In this document: positions 34,401 to 46,149 of the stretch, in pieces
How the letters are laid out: each line of letters opens with the position of its first letter
Position numbering within the stretch: position 1 is the stretch's first letter
Assembly (NCBI RefSeq): GCF_949987515.2
Contig: NC_082688.1
Span: 105,875,893 to 105,939,892, forward strand
Direction: 5' to 3'
DNA: 64,000 nucleotides
DNA from: Delphinus delphis
Taxonomy: Eukaryota > Chordata > Mammalia > Artiodactyla > Delphinidae
Made by a program: the position numbers and the translations under genes
The notes under the pieces: generated by a model
Told to the model about the DNA's origin: nothing
What the model saw: the letters and a program-made list of their open reading frames with translations, nothing else
Database searches by the model: none

Positions 34401-36869
34401 GACCCCCCTTCTCCGGGGTCCTATTTGGAAGTATCATCTCTAACATGTTGCTCTTAAGTATCTGGTCCAAAGAGTCACATCAGGCCTGCCTTGAGACATC
34501 CGTCGATTCCATCTTTACTCAAAGAGCAAGATCCTTGTCACCTCCTGGGCTCTCCGTTCATTCAACGTGGCTGCGGTTTGTGGTTCCCCCTCCAGATGTG
34601 AGGTGTGAGGCGGGCAGAGGCTGAAGGGGACGTGACGAGGAGTTCCTCTCTCTGACTTACACCTAGAGGGAGGGACCAGAATGCTTCTTGCCCCTTCTGG
34701 TCCTTCTGACAGTCTGTCGATTGTGCCTGCTGGTTTCTCTTTTCCACAAAAATGTTTTATTCTGATTGACATTTTGGTACATTTTGGATTTCCATTGGCC
34801 TCATCCCGAGGACAATATGGCACATCAGTAAAGTTGGCATTATCCTGTTACCCGTGCTCTCCTCACTCTCGATTCAGTTTTATAGATGCCGCAAGGGAAG
34901 CTGGAACATAAACTTTGCTATGTAAGTGATGAGTGAAGGTGTCTTTCCCATCAGATTCTGTACAGTCCTCATGAGGGGGTGAGAATGATTTTGTATCTCC
35001 CCAGCACTCAGCAGAAACGCCCGATGCGTTTTAAACAGACTTCGTGACTCTTGGTTGGTTGTCAAATGAGTTATTGGGAAATTGCCTTCATTTTGTGTTT
35101 TTAGGTTTCTGTCTCCTCATCCCTTCTACTTAAACATAAAAGCAGCTCCAAGCCTTTGCCCGGCTGCCAGTGCAGGCAGCCTCCCACCTCGGCTGCCAGG
35201 CTTTTAGCAGATGAAATAAAAATCTATTTATAGCTGGTCTCTGATGGATTTCCTCCCTACCTGTGCTAGTGTTCCATCAGCAGGTGTACTGAACAGATGG
35301 AGAGGGGTTTTAATTTTTTTCAGTTCAATTAGATCAACTCTCTGGGTTCAGACCAGTACACTCCCTTCCTCACTTAGTTTCTTCCTCTTGGCATTAAAAT
35401 TGTTGAGCATGGCAAAACACGAATTAAGACCAGGAAGTAAAATGCATATAGCGCCTGCCTTTCAGATAAATACTTCGGCAGAGAGACCACATTTGACATC
35501 AGGTGAAAAATCAGTTTTAACCCCTTTCTTCCTAGTGCTCAATTTTATCGTTATTTAAATTAATATTTGGAGTGCTAAAATGCTGGAGTATAAACGCTTT
35601 CTTTTTTCTTGCGATGTACTTTTAGCATTTGAACTTAACACATTTTGAAATATACTGTTTTTGAGGCAACACTTTGTCTCTGATAGTTCAGTGGATATTA
35701 CAGAGAATTTTAATGAGAAGCTGAAGTCGCTGAATTCACGAAGCTCATTTGATATTTTATGTCATTGACAGTTGACTTGTCCAGGATAGTTAGTGATCCC
35801 ATGGTAACATGCAGTCCCAGACCAGCCTGAACATGACCTTACCTAGCTCTGGGTTTTACTGTCACCAGTCCGTGAAAGATAGGTCACCACAGTTTCTGGC
35901 TTCAGCATATCCATAAGTCCCTTCTACTTAACCACGCTGGCCCCTGGTACGTTGCATCATCTCTCGTTCCCAGGATCCTAGATTTCAGTTCATTCCTGGC
36001 TCTCAGATGTAAGGCCGGCCTGAGAGCCTCTTTCACAGACTTTACTGAGCTCCTGCCCAGGGCTGTGACGTTGCCTGCGATGAGGACCACATGTCTGCCC
36101 TGCTTTGATCCCTCAGCGCCATCAAAATGATGTAGTTAATATCCATTGGAAGCTGGGTTTGAAGCAAGCAAAATTTGGCCTATTTCAGTGTATTTTTTGT
36201 TCAGATTCTAATAGAAGCAGGTTCTCCCTCTCCCCCTCTCCCCCCCCCGCCATTTTATTTTACTCAATTCTTAATTATTTCTGGATGAGTTTTTCAAGGA
36301 TATGCATTATCCAGACGTGTGGCTCATTCTCTAGGCTCTCTCCCATTTTACTGCTCACTAAGATTCATATCGGAGGGTGTCTGGAGCCAAAAAGAAATTC
36401 AAATAAGTCATTCTCATTGTTGGCTAGAAGTGAGGTGAGCAGTTTAGATAGAACTGATGTGAACAAGAGCCACCACTTCTCACCCGCATCATCGTCTGAT
36501 GCGTCCATCTGAAGATTCCCTTTAGTTGTGTTAATATGCGCTCATGTTTAGATGGTAACTGAAATGTTATCTAGCAAAATCACTTCTCTGATCCTTCCAC
36601 ATCCTTTGCAGAATCTGTATCAAATGACTGTCTTGGTTTTCACAATAAAGACCTCACTTTCTCCCTGGCTGGCTGACCCATACAATCTTTGGTTATTCTG
36701 TTGAGCTGTGCTGCTGTGATCTTTCTTCCTATACTTTTCACCTGCTGATACTCCTTTTGTCTCTTGGGGTCGTACAGAACAGAATCTAATTCCGACACAT
36801 GGCAGCCTTTCACATCTTTGAAAAATGTCCCTCTGTATGCAACCATTTATATATGACATGATTTAGTTA
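34401..36869. other. mostly unrecognised unique sequence
   Basis: Contains a small palindromic cluster at 35162-35197 and a C-rich run at 36225-36250. Frames of 60-135 codons (e.g. 36105-36512) lack domains or codon signal that I can see. Parts may be unrecognised CR1/L3 linked to the fragments on either side. Confidence 0.45.
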
Positions 36870-37020
36870 CATGGCTTTCCTCTAACCTGCTCCGGCTCAG
36901 CTGCCTCTTTATTATGGAGTGTCCTCAGGAGAGCGACATCTTACCCAGGTGCAGTCTGACAAGTGCCGAGAAATCCGGACCATCGCTGTGCTCGTTAGAG
37001 GTTAAGCGAGTCTGATGGCT
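36870..37020 (-). repeat. possible CR1/L3 fragment
   Basis: 'acccaggtgcagtctgacaa' followed by 'gtgccgagaaatccggacca' resembles the antisense CR1/L3 segment that lies upstream in the element from the one at 34125. Confidence 0.45.
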
Positions 37021-37609
37021 TCCTATTTGCTTGATTTGACTCAGTAGAGCCTCTTATCCCCCCAGCAGGACAACGGGCTTTCTGCCATACCCAGGGCCAG
37101 GCGGGATGTTTCTGCTCTGTGATAGATTCACTTTGATCATTTGGGCCTGGCTTCAGTCACTCCTTGGTACCCACTCCGTGGCCGTGTGATTATGGTGCAT
37201 GAACGTATGGCGAATGGTGTCAGGTGGGTGCTGAATGACAAATTTGGGGCCGTCGTGAACGCTGATGTGGCCTGTGATTGTGACCCACCCACCTCCCCGC
37301 TGGCTCCTCCCTCATCGCAGGGCCGCACCACTGCCTGTTTCCTCTCCCACAGGACCTCTAATCTTGTCTCCTTTTAAAGACGTTGCAAAAGCCCAAACAT
37401 TAGGATGCTAAGCTCTCAAAGTATATAAAATAGATCCCCAGATTGACTCCATTTATGATTTTTCCATCTCTTCTCCTGTAGCGAGTAGTGTCGTCATAGG
37501 GAGGGACCATCAGACAGGTTTTGGGGGGATTTTTCTTCATAGCATTAATGTACCATGGCTTATTTCCAAGGGGAAGGGTATGTGGTTGGGTTGGAAGTGT
37601 CTGAATGTG
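37021..37609. other. no recognised feature
   Basis: Unique-looking sequence. A 119-codon minus frame at 37400-37759 runs through the L2 tail below and is not a gene. Confidence 0.45.
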
Positions 37610-37683
37610 GGAATGCTCGGTCTCCCCAGAAGTACCTGGCACGTGGTAGTCACTCAGTATATATTTGTTGAATGAATGAATGC
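37610..37683 (+). repeat. L2 LINE 3' terminus
   Basis: 'tacctggcacgtggtagtca' ending in 'tttgttgaatgaatgaatg' is a textbook L2 end. Confidence 0.8.
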
Positions 37684-37919
37684 AGGAGCTTTGGTTCCAC
37701 GCTGTTGCCGCCATTGTTTCAAAAGCTGTTGGGCCACAAGAGTGGCAGAGTTTCCTCAATCGGGGCCTCCTGATGGGTCCCCACCTAATGACTGCACTTG
37801 GGTGGCAGTAGCATAAGGGTCTCTCAAATCTCTATTAATATGTCAAACCCCTAAGCTGTCTTAGGTGAAGCCATCTCACTCTTAGACAAATAGTTGCCTC
37901 ATGTAGATTCAGTCATACT

Positions 37920-38480
37920 TAATGTACATCAAATAATATTCCGTCAACAGATATTTTTTGAGTATTTACTGTGTGCCAGAGCTGGGGGGTACAGTGGAGA
38001 GCAAAACATTCAGATCTCTGTCCTCAATATAGTGGGAAAACAGACCAAATGTATATTATGTATGTGTCTCTATGTGTGTGTAATGTATCACTACAAACTG
38101 TAAAGACCAAGTGCAGGGTGCTGTGAGGACATTTTATTTATTAAGCTACGACTGTGTGCCAGGCATTTTGCTAAGTACTAAGATTAGATAGAGCAAGGAT
38201 GTAAAAAAGAAAGAAATTTAATTAGATGTAGTTTGTCATCAGGAACTCAAAACCTAGCTGCAGAGAAATATAAACAATTATGATAACATGTGAGATGTTC
38301 TATGAGAAGTATTATGAGCAAAGAGTTACCCAAACACAGAGGTAGGAGTGACCACTTCTGTTCTGCAGTCAAATTGACATTTGAATTGGATCTTAGATGA
38401 TGAGTAGAATTGCATCAAGTGTAGAAACCAGAAGGAAACATTCCAGTCAGGAAGCAGAAGCAAAGGCACAGAGACAAAAC
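37920..38480 (-). repeat. two adjacent L2 LINE fragments
   Basis: 'gagtatttactgtgtgccag' at ~37959 and 'cgactgtgtgccaggcattt' at ~38150 are the same antisense L2 segment occurring twice, so two copies or a duplicated L2 lie in tandem. The second continues through 'gaaacattccagtcaggaag' and 'gcaaaggcacagagac' to 38480. Confidence 0.7.
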
Positions 38481-38975
38481 TACTTGGGGTATCAGGCCTA
38501 ACACACAGTCCTGTGTGGCTAGAGTATACATTGATGGGTGGAGTTCTAGAAAGAGATGGTGTAGTTTGTTGAACACCTTGCTGTACAAAGTTGGGATCCT
38601 TGCCGTGGAGGCAACGTCAGATGCAGAGGACGTAAAAGAACACTATGTGAAATGTTATAATTTGAAAATCTTAGGTTAAGTGGATGATTTACTAAGCAAA
38701 TAGAAATTACCAAAATTGCCTTTAGAATAGGTAGAAGAACATAAGTAGATCAAGAACAAGGAAAGAAATTGAGAAAGTCATTAAGAAATTAGGATCTAAT
38801 ATGCCATTGGGATCTCACGTGGTTTTAAAAGCAAAGTGTATGAACAGAGAAGGCCTGGGTTATTTAAAATCTTCAAGAACACAGAGCAAGAAGGGAAATG
38901 TCCTTGTTCATGTTATTAGACTGGTATAGTCTGTTAAGGGCAGTCAAAATAAAAGCCCAAATGAGATATTAGCAG
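38481..38975. other. no recognised feature
   Basis: A-rich unique-looking sequence, possibly more decayed L2. Confidence 0.4.
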
Positions 38976-39006
38976 GTTTTTTTTTTTTTTTAAAAAAGGG
39001 ACGTCG

Positions 39007-39307
39007 TTTTTTTTTTTTTTAAATTAATTAATTAATTTATTTATGGCTGTGTTGGGTCTTCGTTTCTGCGGGAGGGCTTTCTCCAGTTGTGGCAAGCGAG
39101 GGCCACTCCTCATTGCAGTGCATGGGCCTCTCACTATTGCGGCCTCTCCTGCTGTGGAGCACAGGCTCCAGATGCGCAGGCTCAGTAGTTGTGGCTCACA
39201 GACCTAGTTGCTCCGCGGCATGTGGGACCTTCCCGGACCAGGGCTCGAACCCGTGTCCCCTACATTGGCAGGCAGATTCTTAACCACTGCGTCACCAGGG
39301 AAGCCCC
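39007..39307 (-). mobile_element. CHR SINE, intermediate subtype
   Basis: Minus-strand head 'ggcttccctggtgacgcagt', left tail 'aaattaattaattaatttat'. Its left part reads like the 'ggctgtgttgggtcttcg' subtype and its middle like the 'gggcctctcactattgcggc' subtype. Two T-runs (38980-38997 and 39006-39020) precede it. No clear target duplication. Confidence 0.9.
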
Positions 39308-39964
39308 CTCCTACTCTTCTTATGTAGTCCTTCTTGGACTCTGTGGTCCAGGGGGTGCTTCAGCCTCACCCCTGGGTGCTGGGATTTTCACAATGGTGTC
39401 TTGTCTATGGTTAGCTGCTAGCTGGTCTTCTTGTGAGGGAGACTGAAGTCAGGAACAACCTGTATCTCCTTCTTGATGACATTACTCTGGTTTTGTTTGT
39501 TTATTTGTTTTATGTGGGATGGACTTGAGCTGGTTTTAGTGCTGAGGGAGAGGTTGAGGTTGAAGATACAGCACAGGGGATGGAGGGATAGTCTTTGGAG
39601 AACTGGGATACAGAGCACAGGGATTAGCCTAAAAGAAATGCAGAAACAGCTCTCCCCTGTAATGGGAGGGTAGGAAGAGGGAATTGGTGCAGAAAGTGAG
39701 GTTTATAGGCTTGGTGAAGGGAAGTGGGAAAGTCTTCTTCTTTGTGATGACGTTATCTTCTAAGAGTGAATGGGAGGTGGGAGGGTTGGGTTTGAGTAAA
39801 GTAGTGCACAGGCCATTAGAAAGGGAGATCTGACTAGGAAAACATGGAAGTTAGCTGGGTACTCAGTTAAAGGTGGAAGGCCACGAATTTATAGTGACAA
39901 CAATCTGTGGGTTCAGATGATTCTCCCTAGAAGCACTTAGCTGCCCATGTATATGCATGCTTTT
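39308..39964. other. no recognised feature
   Basis: G-rich, old-looking sequence that I cannot assign. Possibly a decayed L2 in antisense. Confidence 0.4.
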
Positions 39965-40690
39965 TAAAAATTAGTTTTTGTTATTTTACTGAGATATAAT
40001 TCACATATTATAAAATTCTCCATTTTATACAATTCTGTGATTTTTTAGTATATTCACAAAGTTGTGCAGCTATCACCAGTATCTAATTACAGAACATTTT
40101 TATATCCTGGAAAGCAACTGTGTACCCCTTAGCTGTCATTCCTCATTCTCTGCTCCCCTCAACCCTTGGCAACAACTAGTCTTCCTGTGTCTTTGGATTT
40201 GTTTTTTCTCGACTTTTCATTGAAATGGAATCATAAAGTAAGTGGCCTTTGGTATCTGGTTGCTTTTGCTTAGCATAATGTTTTCAAGGGTCATTCATGT
40301 TGCAGCATTTATCAGTACTTCATTCCTTTTTATGGCTGGATCATATTCCATTGAATGGATATGCCACAGTTTATTTATCCATTCATCAATGGATGGACAT
40401 TTGGATTATGTCCAGTTTTTGGCTATCATGAATAGTGCTGCTGCAAAGATCCATGGACAAGTTGTTACATGGACATATATATTTGCAATTATCTTGGTAC
40501 TATAACTTGGAGTAGAATTGCTAAGCCACATGGCAACTTATGTTTAACTTTTTGCAGCTGCACCATTTTACATTCCCGCCAGTAATGTACAACGGTTCCA
40601 ATTTCTCTACAGTCTTGCCAACACTTGTTACTGTCTATCTTTTTTATTATAGCCATCCTAGTGGATGTGAAATGATATTTCATTTCAAGT
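39965..40690 (-). repeat. L1 LINE 3' part
   Basis: Antisense: 'gagatataattcacatatta', 'aacccttggcaacaactagt', 'tggctatcatgaatagtgct', 'accattttacattcccgcca'. No intact frame. Confidence 0.88.
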
Positions 40691-40769
40691 GCATGTTGAA
40701 GGTGAGCACTTGGATCAACCCATGGTTGGGATTTTTCTAGAAGACTCCATGGAGAAAGAAAGGCTTCAT

Positions 40770-41100
40770 AGGGCTTTCCTGGTGGCGCACTGGTTGAGAA
40801 TCTGCCTGCTAATGCAGGGGACACGGGTTTGAGCCCTGGTCTAGGAGGATCCCACATGCTGTGGAGCAACTAGGCCCGTGAGCCACAACTACTGAGCCTG
40901 CGCATCTGGAGCTTGTGCTCCGCAACAAGAGCGGCCGCGATAGTGAGAGGCCTGCACACCGCGATGAAGAGTGGCCTCCGCTTGCCACAACTAGAGATAG
41001 CCCTTGCACAGAAACGAAGACCCAGCACAGCAAAAATAAATTAATTAATTAATAAACTCCTACCCCCAACATCTTCTTTTTTTTTAAAAAAAAAAAAAAA
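40770..41100 (+). mobile_element. CHR SINE, the only plus-strand copy
   Basis: Starts 'gggctttcctggtggcgcac' with an A box and then a B-box-like 'gggtttgagccc' near 40825; ends in 'aataaattaattaattaata' and a poly(A) run. Near-exact 15-bp duplication at 40755-40769 (aaagaaaggcttcat) and 41101-41115 (aaagaaaggctttat). Same intermediate subtype as the copy at 39007. Confidence 0.93.
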
Positions 41101-41235
41101 AAAGAAAGGCTTTATGCTTGAGAGTAATGGCAAGTGGATGGTTGAAGTGATGGGCCAGGGAGCGAATTATAGAAATGTATAGGACTTATGGGAAGGACAC
41201 TATAAAACTTCACTAAAGAGTGTAAAGGATGCCTT

Positions 41236-41735
41236 AAATTAATAAAAGGCTCAATATTGTAAAGATGTCAATTCTCCCAAAATGAAATATAATTCCAGCA
41301 AAACTGCCAATGAAATTTTTTTGAAGGTTTTACTAAAATAGTTATAAAGTTTAACTGGAACAATAAATGCATGAGAATACCCAAGATATATTTGTAGAAA
41401 AAATATGTATTTGGAGAAAGAAAAGGAACAATAATTATGACTTATATACCAGGTATTAAAACATATTATAAAGTTAGTGAGCAATGTGGTTTTAACAATG
41501 GAATAAGCCAAGGGTTAGATGGAAGAGAAGAGGAGATCCAAGTTCATATGGGGAATTATTATAAGACAAAGATGACATTGCATCATCAGAAGTGAAAGGA
41601 TGGTTGATTTCATAAATGGTGTTGGGGCACTATATTAAAAAGGTAAAGTTATGCCCCTATCTCACACATTATAGCCAAATAAATTAGAGATAGATTAAAA
41701 TTTATGAGGAAAAACATATCCATTACGTAAGAAGA
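41236..41735 (+). repeat. L1 LINE ORF2 3' part, the only plus-strand L1
   Basis: Sense L1: 'aatattgtaaagatgtcaat', 'gcatgagaatacccaagata', 'ggtgttggggcactatatta', 'aaataaattagagatagatt'. It corresponds to the C-terminal part of ORF2; stops and frameshifts throughout. Confidence 0.85.
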
Positions 41736-42297
41736 TGTATCCAGAACATTAGAAGAGAAACTTCGGCAGTTCTGTGGGGGTTACAGTTTGTGGAATGGTC
41801 GGAAGACCAGAGACACGGAGGTCATGTGAGGACACACAGGGAAGAGGGCCACGTGAAGACACACAGGGAAGATGGACCATGCAGAGATACACTGGAAGGG
41901 GGCCATGCGGAGATGGAGGCACAGATTGGTGTGATGCAGCTACAAACTGGGGAGCTCCAAGGATTGCCAGGAGCCACCAGAAGCTAGGAAATAGCAAAGG
42001 AAGGATCCTTGCCTACAGCCTTCAGGAGAAGCACGGCCCTGCTGATGCCTTGATTGTGAACTTCGGGCCTCCGGAACTGCGAGAGAATAAATGTGTTTGT
42101 TTAAGCCACCAAAGTTGTGGTAATTTGTTACTGCAGCCCTAGGAAATGAATGCAGACTATCAGATTTGGTTTGATGGAGGGAGTAGTCAGAAACATTACT
42201 GAGTTTTCTAAAAGATTAATACCAGAAGCTGTGTTTGATTTTCAGTCCTCCTAAGGAGGCCTCACACATCCACATGATGAATTTGAAGAGTCTGGAC
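41736..42297. other. no recognised feature; possible old repeat
   Basis: 41780-41920 contains an imperfect ~24-base tandem theme ('acacacagggaaga' repeated with 'gggccacgtg'/'gatggaccatg'). The ORFs here come from that low-complexity character. Confidence 0.4.
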
Positions 42298-42416
42298 TGG
42301 TCCCAGAGGGGCAGGAACCTTGTCTTAGTCACCGCTGTTTCCTCAGCATTTAGAACAGTTAGAACAGAACATAGGTGACACTCAATGACTCTTTAATGAA
42401 TGAATTAATAAATGGA
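42298..42416 (+). repeat. L2 LINE 3' terminus
   Basis: 'ggggcaggaaccttgtctta' to 'tgaatgaattaataaatg', plus orientation. Confidence 0.75.
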
Positions 42417-42784
42417 ATATATGCAAAAATACAATGTGTCAATTTTTAAAACAATGAAGACACTGATTTAAAAAAAAAAACGAGGCTGTGGTGGGACAGT
42501 AGGGCCAGAATAGCTGTAGTTCCCATAGATCCTTCACCTTTCTTTACTCTGTGACCCACAGTGACAATAGAAGGAGGAGGTGTTAGTTCAGACGTGGAGC
42601 CGCTGCTGTGACCCAGTGCAGCTGAAGTAGTAACCTGGAACTCTGCTGCCATGGCACATGGCTTAAAGCCGTGTGTCCAAGAAGGAAGGAACCATCCTTG
42701 CAACCAATGACATTAAAACCCAAGTTAGATTGTGCTATTGATGCACCAAATAAGTTCATTAATTTCACATATTGAGTAAAAGTG
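42417..42784. other. no recognised feature
   Basis: Unique-looking sequence. Confidence 0.45.
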
Positions 42785-43010
42785 TATTCAGTTGACAAGC
42801 AGTTACTGAGCACTTACTGTCTGAGTACTGTGCTAGGCTCTAGGGTACAGAGATGAAATCTATAGTCCCTGCCCTTAGGTATCTACTGTTTGTTGGGGGC
42901 TAGAGGCCAGACAACCAAACACATAGTTTTGATAGAGTGTGATAACATGTCATTGTTATAAGCCTGAGATGCCACAGGAGCCTAGAGCAAGGTGTGCCAA
43001 GGTGGGACTA
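42785..43010 (-). repeat. L2 LINE fragment
   Basis: 'actgagcacttactgtctga', 'gctaggctctagggtacaga', antisense L2 terminus, continuing to about 43010. Confidence 0.7.
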
Positions 43011-43711
43011 GGCATCTTAGACTTCAAAAAAGATTAAGTTCTATTTGGGCTGTATACGAGGGAAAGGCTTGGACATTGGCAAAACAGTTGGTTCATTTGT
43101 CTCATGGAATAAATACGAGAGGTGCTGAAAACACACCCCTGCCCCAAAGAGCTCTGGCTGAATAATGCCTGAAATTGTACCTTGGGCAATTATTTTTTTG
43201 TCTTATGCTTTCCAGGAGTCCTCTTTCAGAACACGGATTCCTCTGTAGGACTTTGTGAGGTATTCTAACCAGGCATTCTTTCTTTGTTGGGAACTGATTT
43301 CCCAAGTTGGTTTTCAGGGGAAGAGCCAGTGACAAAGGATGGAACACAGTGAGTCTGAGAAAAGGATGAGTCTAGAAAAAGGATGGAGAAGAGGGCTCCC
43401 TGGACCCAGAGAGAGCACTGGGCGTTTAAGGGTTTAAGAACTGCCAGGGAAGAGAGGAGAGAGCTCCTGGAAGGGGCACCAAAGAGAGTCTGGAAAATCC
43501 ATAGCCTTCCCTTGGGCTGGGTCTGCCTGGCAGTCTTTCCCAGCACTCTGGACAGCTGCAACGTGCATGGAATGGAGAGCGCGGGCTGTTCTGTCCTGTG
43601 TGTAAGTGTGAACTCATGGCTCTTCTCTTTGGGAATGGAGAAAGAGACTGGCTTTCTGTAAATGTGAGTTTCTATATTCTGGGTATTAGAATGAATCTTA
43701 GTTACTGGGAT
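43011..43711. other. no recognised feature
   Basis: A 149-codon minus frame (43265-43714) and a 92-codon plus frame overlap here. Neither has a recognisable domain, signal peptide or membrane pattern, and both strands being open over the same GC-richer block suggests chance. Confidence 0.45.
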
Positions 43712-43724
43712 CATGTCTTTTATT

Positions 43725-43943
43725 TTATTTTTTTATTATTTTATTTTATTTTGCGGTACACAGGCCTCTCACTGTTGTGGCCTCTCCCGCTGTGGAGCAC
43801 AGGCTTCGGACACACAGGCTCAGCGGCCATGGCTCACGGGCCCAGCCGCTCCGCGGCATGTGGGATCTTCCCGACCAGGCAACAAACCCATGTCCCGTGC
43901 TTCGGCAGGCGGACTCTCAACCACTGCGCTACCAGGGAAGCCC
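43725..43943 (-). mobile_element. CHR SINE, 'gcggtaca' subtype, with 13-bp target duplication
   Basis: Minus-strand head 'ggcttccctggtagcgcagt', body with 'gcggtacacaggcctctcac' and 'ctcagcggccatggctcacg'. Duplication 'catgtcttttatt' at 43712-43724 and 43944-43956. Same subtype as the copy at 16903. Confidence 0.95.
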
Positions 43944-43956
43944 CATGTCTTTTATT

Positions 43957-44639
43957 AATCCAGGAAAGTGTCTTGTATATATGGATAGCCAAGTAATTTG
44001 ACAGTGCCGATGTGAATAGAATCAATACCTGTACTCACCCAGTTATCTTAAGATTGAGCAAATACATTTCAGGGTTTTTGGTGGTAGCTGTGACTGTCAC
44101 TTGCTAGTATTAAAATATTTTAATTTTTGATACCTTGGACTCTTTTTGCTCTGATGAACCAGCTAGAAATGGTGTCAGAAGAAACCTAATTTTTTTCTCA
44201 TTTTCAGTTGTGAATGAATCTCTGATTGCTGTGATAAAAGAAAAATCTTGGCTCCCAACTTCCTTGCTTGAATGAACATGAATGTAACATTCCGTCTTGA
44301 TCAGGAGAACCAAAGGCTGAATATAAACAAACACATGCGAGCACTTCACTCAGAGGAGATGTTTAATTTTCATCAGTCAGGAAAGATGCAGACACCAAAT
44401 CATAGATGTTTACAGAATTTTAGTGAAAGTTTCTGGTGATTTTATTTTTACTGGGTTTTAACTGTCTCCTGGGGCTAAGTTGGTTGGCAGATTTGAGCTT
44501 TAACTTTAGCTTTTCTTATTCCTCACTCCTGCGTTGGAGTATTGTTTTTATTTCTTTGCCCATATAGCCTTGGCAGGTGTAATCTGCCACTGCTGCACAT
44601 CCTTGATTATAGGAAAGACTTTAGAAATAGTGACTCTTT
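43957..44639. other. no recognised feature
   Basis: AT-rich unique-looking sequence. Confidence 0.45.
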
Positions 44640-44820
44640 TGTTCATTTATTCAGCAAACACAGACTGAGTATAAGTTATGTGTAGTGAACTATGGGAAAT
44701 GCTAAGGGGAAACAAAAGTATGTAAATCCTGGGTCTAACAACGTATAAAGGACCCTGGATGACATAATAATCATAGAAGACATATCTTCACCTCAAGTGA
44801 TTTATAATCTCACGGAGGAA
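44640..44820 (-). repeat. L2 LINE fragment
   Basis: 'catttattcagcaaacacag' and 'gtgatttataatctcacgga', antisense L2, immediately followed by a plus-strand L2. Confidence 0.65.
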
Positions 44821-44829
44821 ATACTATAG

Positions 44830-45150
44830 GCCTTACTGTCTCTTCTTTTTTCAGAGACCTTCAGCAGCTCTCCATTTTCCCCACAATCAAGTCCAGACTC
44901 TTCCACCCAGTACTCAAAGAACAACCTCCCTAAACCGTCTTGATATCCTCACCTCCTACCACACCTCCCCATACCCTGTGCTTGATCTTTCTGCCCTTTC
45001 CCCAGGTTCTACGCTCTTCCCTGCTCTTGTGCCTTTGAACCTTCTATTTTCTTTGCTTAGACTCCCCTTTTTTATTTTCACTAGCTGATAAACTTCTACA
45101 CATTCTTTCAAACTAGCTCCTCTTAGGAAACTCGTATCTAATTCCCCTCT
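44830..45150 (+). repeat. L2 LINE fragment
   Basis: 'cacaatcaagtccagactct', 'tgctcttgtgcctttgaacc', 'cacattctttcaaactagct' are a well-preserved sense L2 segment. With the previous entry it forms a tail-to-head inverted pair. Confidence 0.8.
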
Positions 45151-46149
45151 CTCCCTCCAATGGCGGGGTTGGTCTCTGGGCTTGTGCTAGGACATCTGGA
45201 CTGTAGGATCACTTTAGGTAGAAGTCTTTGGCGCCTAGAATATCAGAAGCTGATGATCCTTGGCTTTCCTGGCTCATCCCAGCCTAATTTGGCCCCCTCC
45301 AGGAGAATATCAGTCTTTATGAAGGCAGGTTCTAGAGACCCTTGAGGAGAATCCCCCTATTCCTAAGACCCCTTGAATCCCCTGTGGATGTGGAGGACCC
45401 GGAGTGTGCCTTGTAGCTCTTGTACATTTGTGTAGGCCCTCGTTCTGCTTCGTTGTAGTTCATGGTTTGTGTCTACACAGGCATTCTATAAGAGCAGATA
45501 GTGAATTACAGCTCTTAACTCCATGGAGATCCATTATCCTGGATGTTATTTCAGGTGTGTTTTAGTATCGCTGTATAATTTGTCCATAAAATGCATGTTC
45601 TCATCATAAAATACGAATGGGTGTCTGTTGAAGGAAAAGGATTTCTGATGAACAAGATGATGACACTATTGAAGCCTGTTATTTAAGTCCTTGTTGGTCA
45701 CCTTCATTCACATCTAGAGGAGGGAGTGAAGGCCAATTGTGCTTTCTCTTGCAACCTCAGAGAAGGGTGATTCATCCCATACTTGGGAGTGGTCTGCAGG
45801 GGGCTGAATGAGTGAAGTGTAGAGTGACTCTAGCATAGAAAAACAGGCATGGCAAGGTATTTTCATATGTATTTGGTTCTCTGATAAGCCCTCAGTTTAC
45901 TGAGATGATTAATACAAAGCCTTGCCCTTTTGGAGAGAAAAACATTCCAATAAATGTGTGAAAAAGGTGTTGAGTGCTCTCATAGAGGCTTGTGCTTGAT
46001 TGTTGGAGAGTATGGAGCTGTCAGTGAAGAACAGCCTTAGGGTAGAACAGGAGATGGCGTTGAGGGGAGGACTTCCCAGAATTTGGGCCTTGAGTAGAAT
46101 ACCGAGAACAGCAGAGTCTTGCAATAATCTCTCTGCGTAGTGGATGAAG
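45151..46149. other. no recognised feature
   Basis: Unique-looking sequence. The 91-codon minus frame near its right side is unsupported. Confidence 0.45.

Noticed and set aside
36105..36512. 135-codon plus ORF
   Set aside because: Low-complexity serine/proline run from a C-rich tract; no family resemblance, no splice context.
40770..40845. tRNA-like gene with A and B boxes
   Set aside because: The tRNA-like head belongs to the SINE; it does not fold as a complete functional tRNA and continues into SINE body and poly(A).
41780..41925. Imperfect ~24-base tandem theme around 'acacacagggaaga'
   Set aside because: Only three to four diverged units and irregular spacing; too weak to call a minisatellite.
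43265..43714. 149-codon minus ORF overlapping a 92-codon plus ORF
   Set aside because: Both strands are open over the same GC-richer block and neither product has recognisable features.
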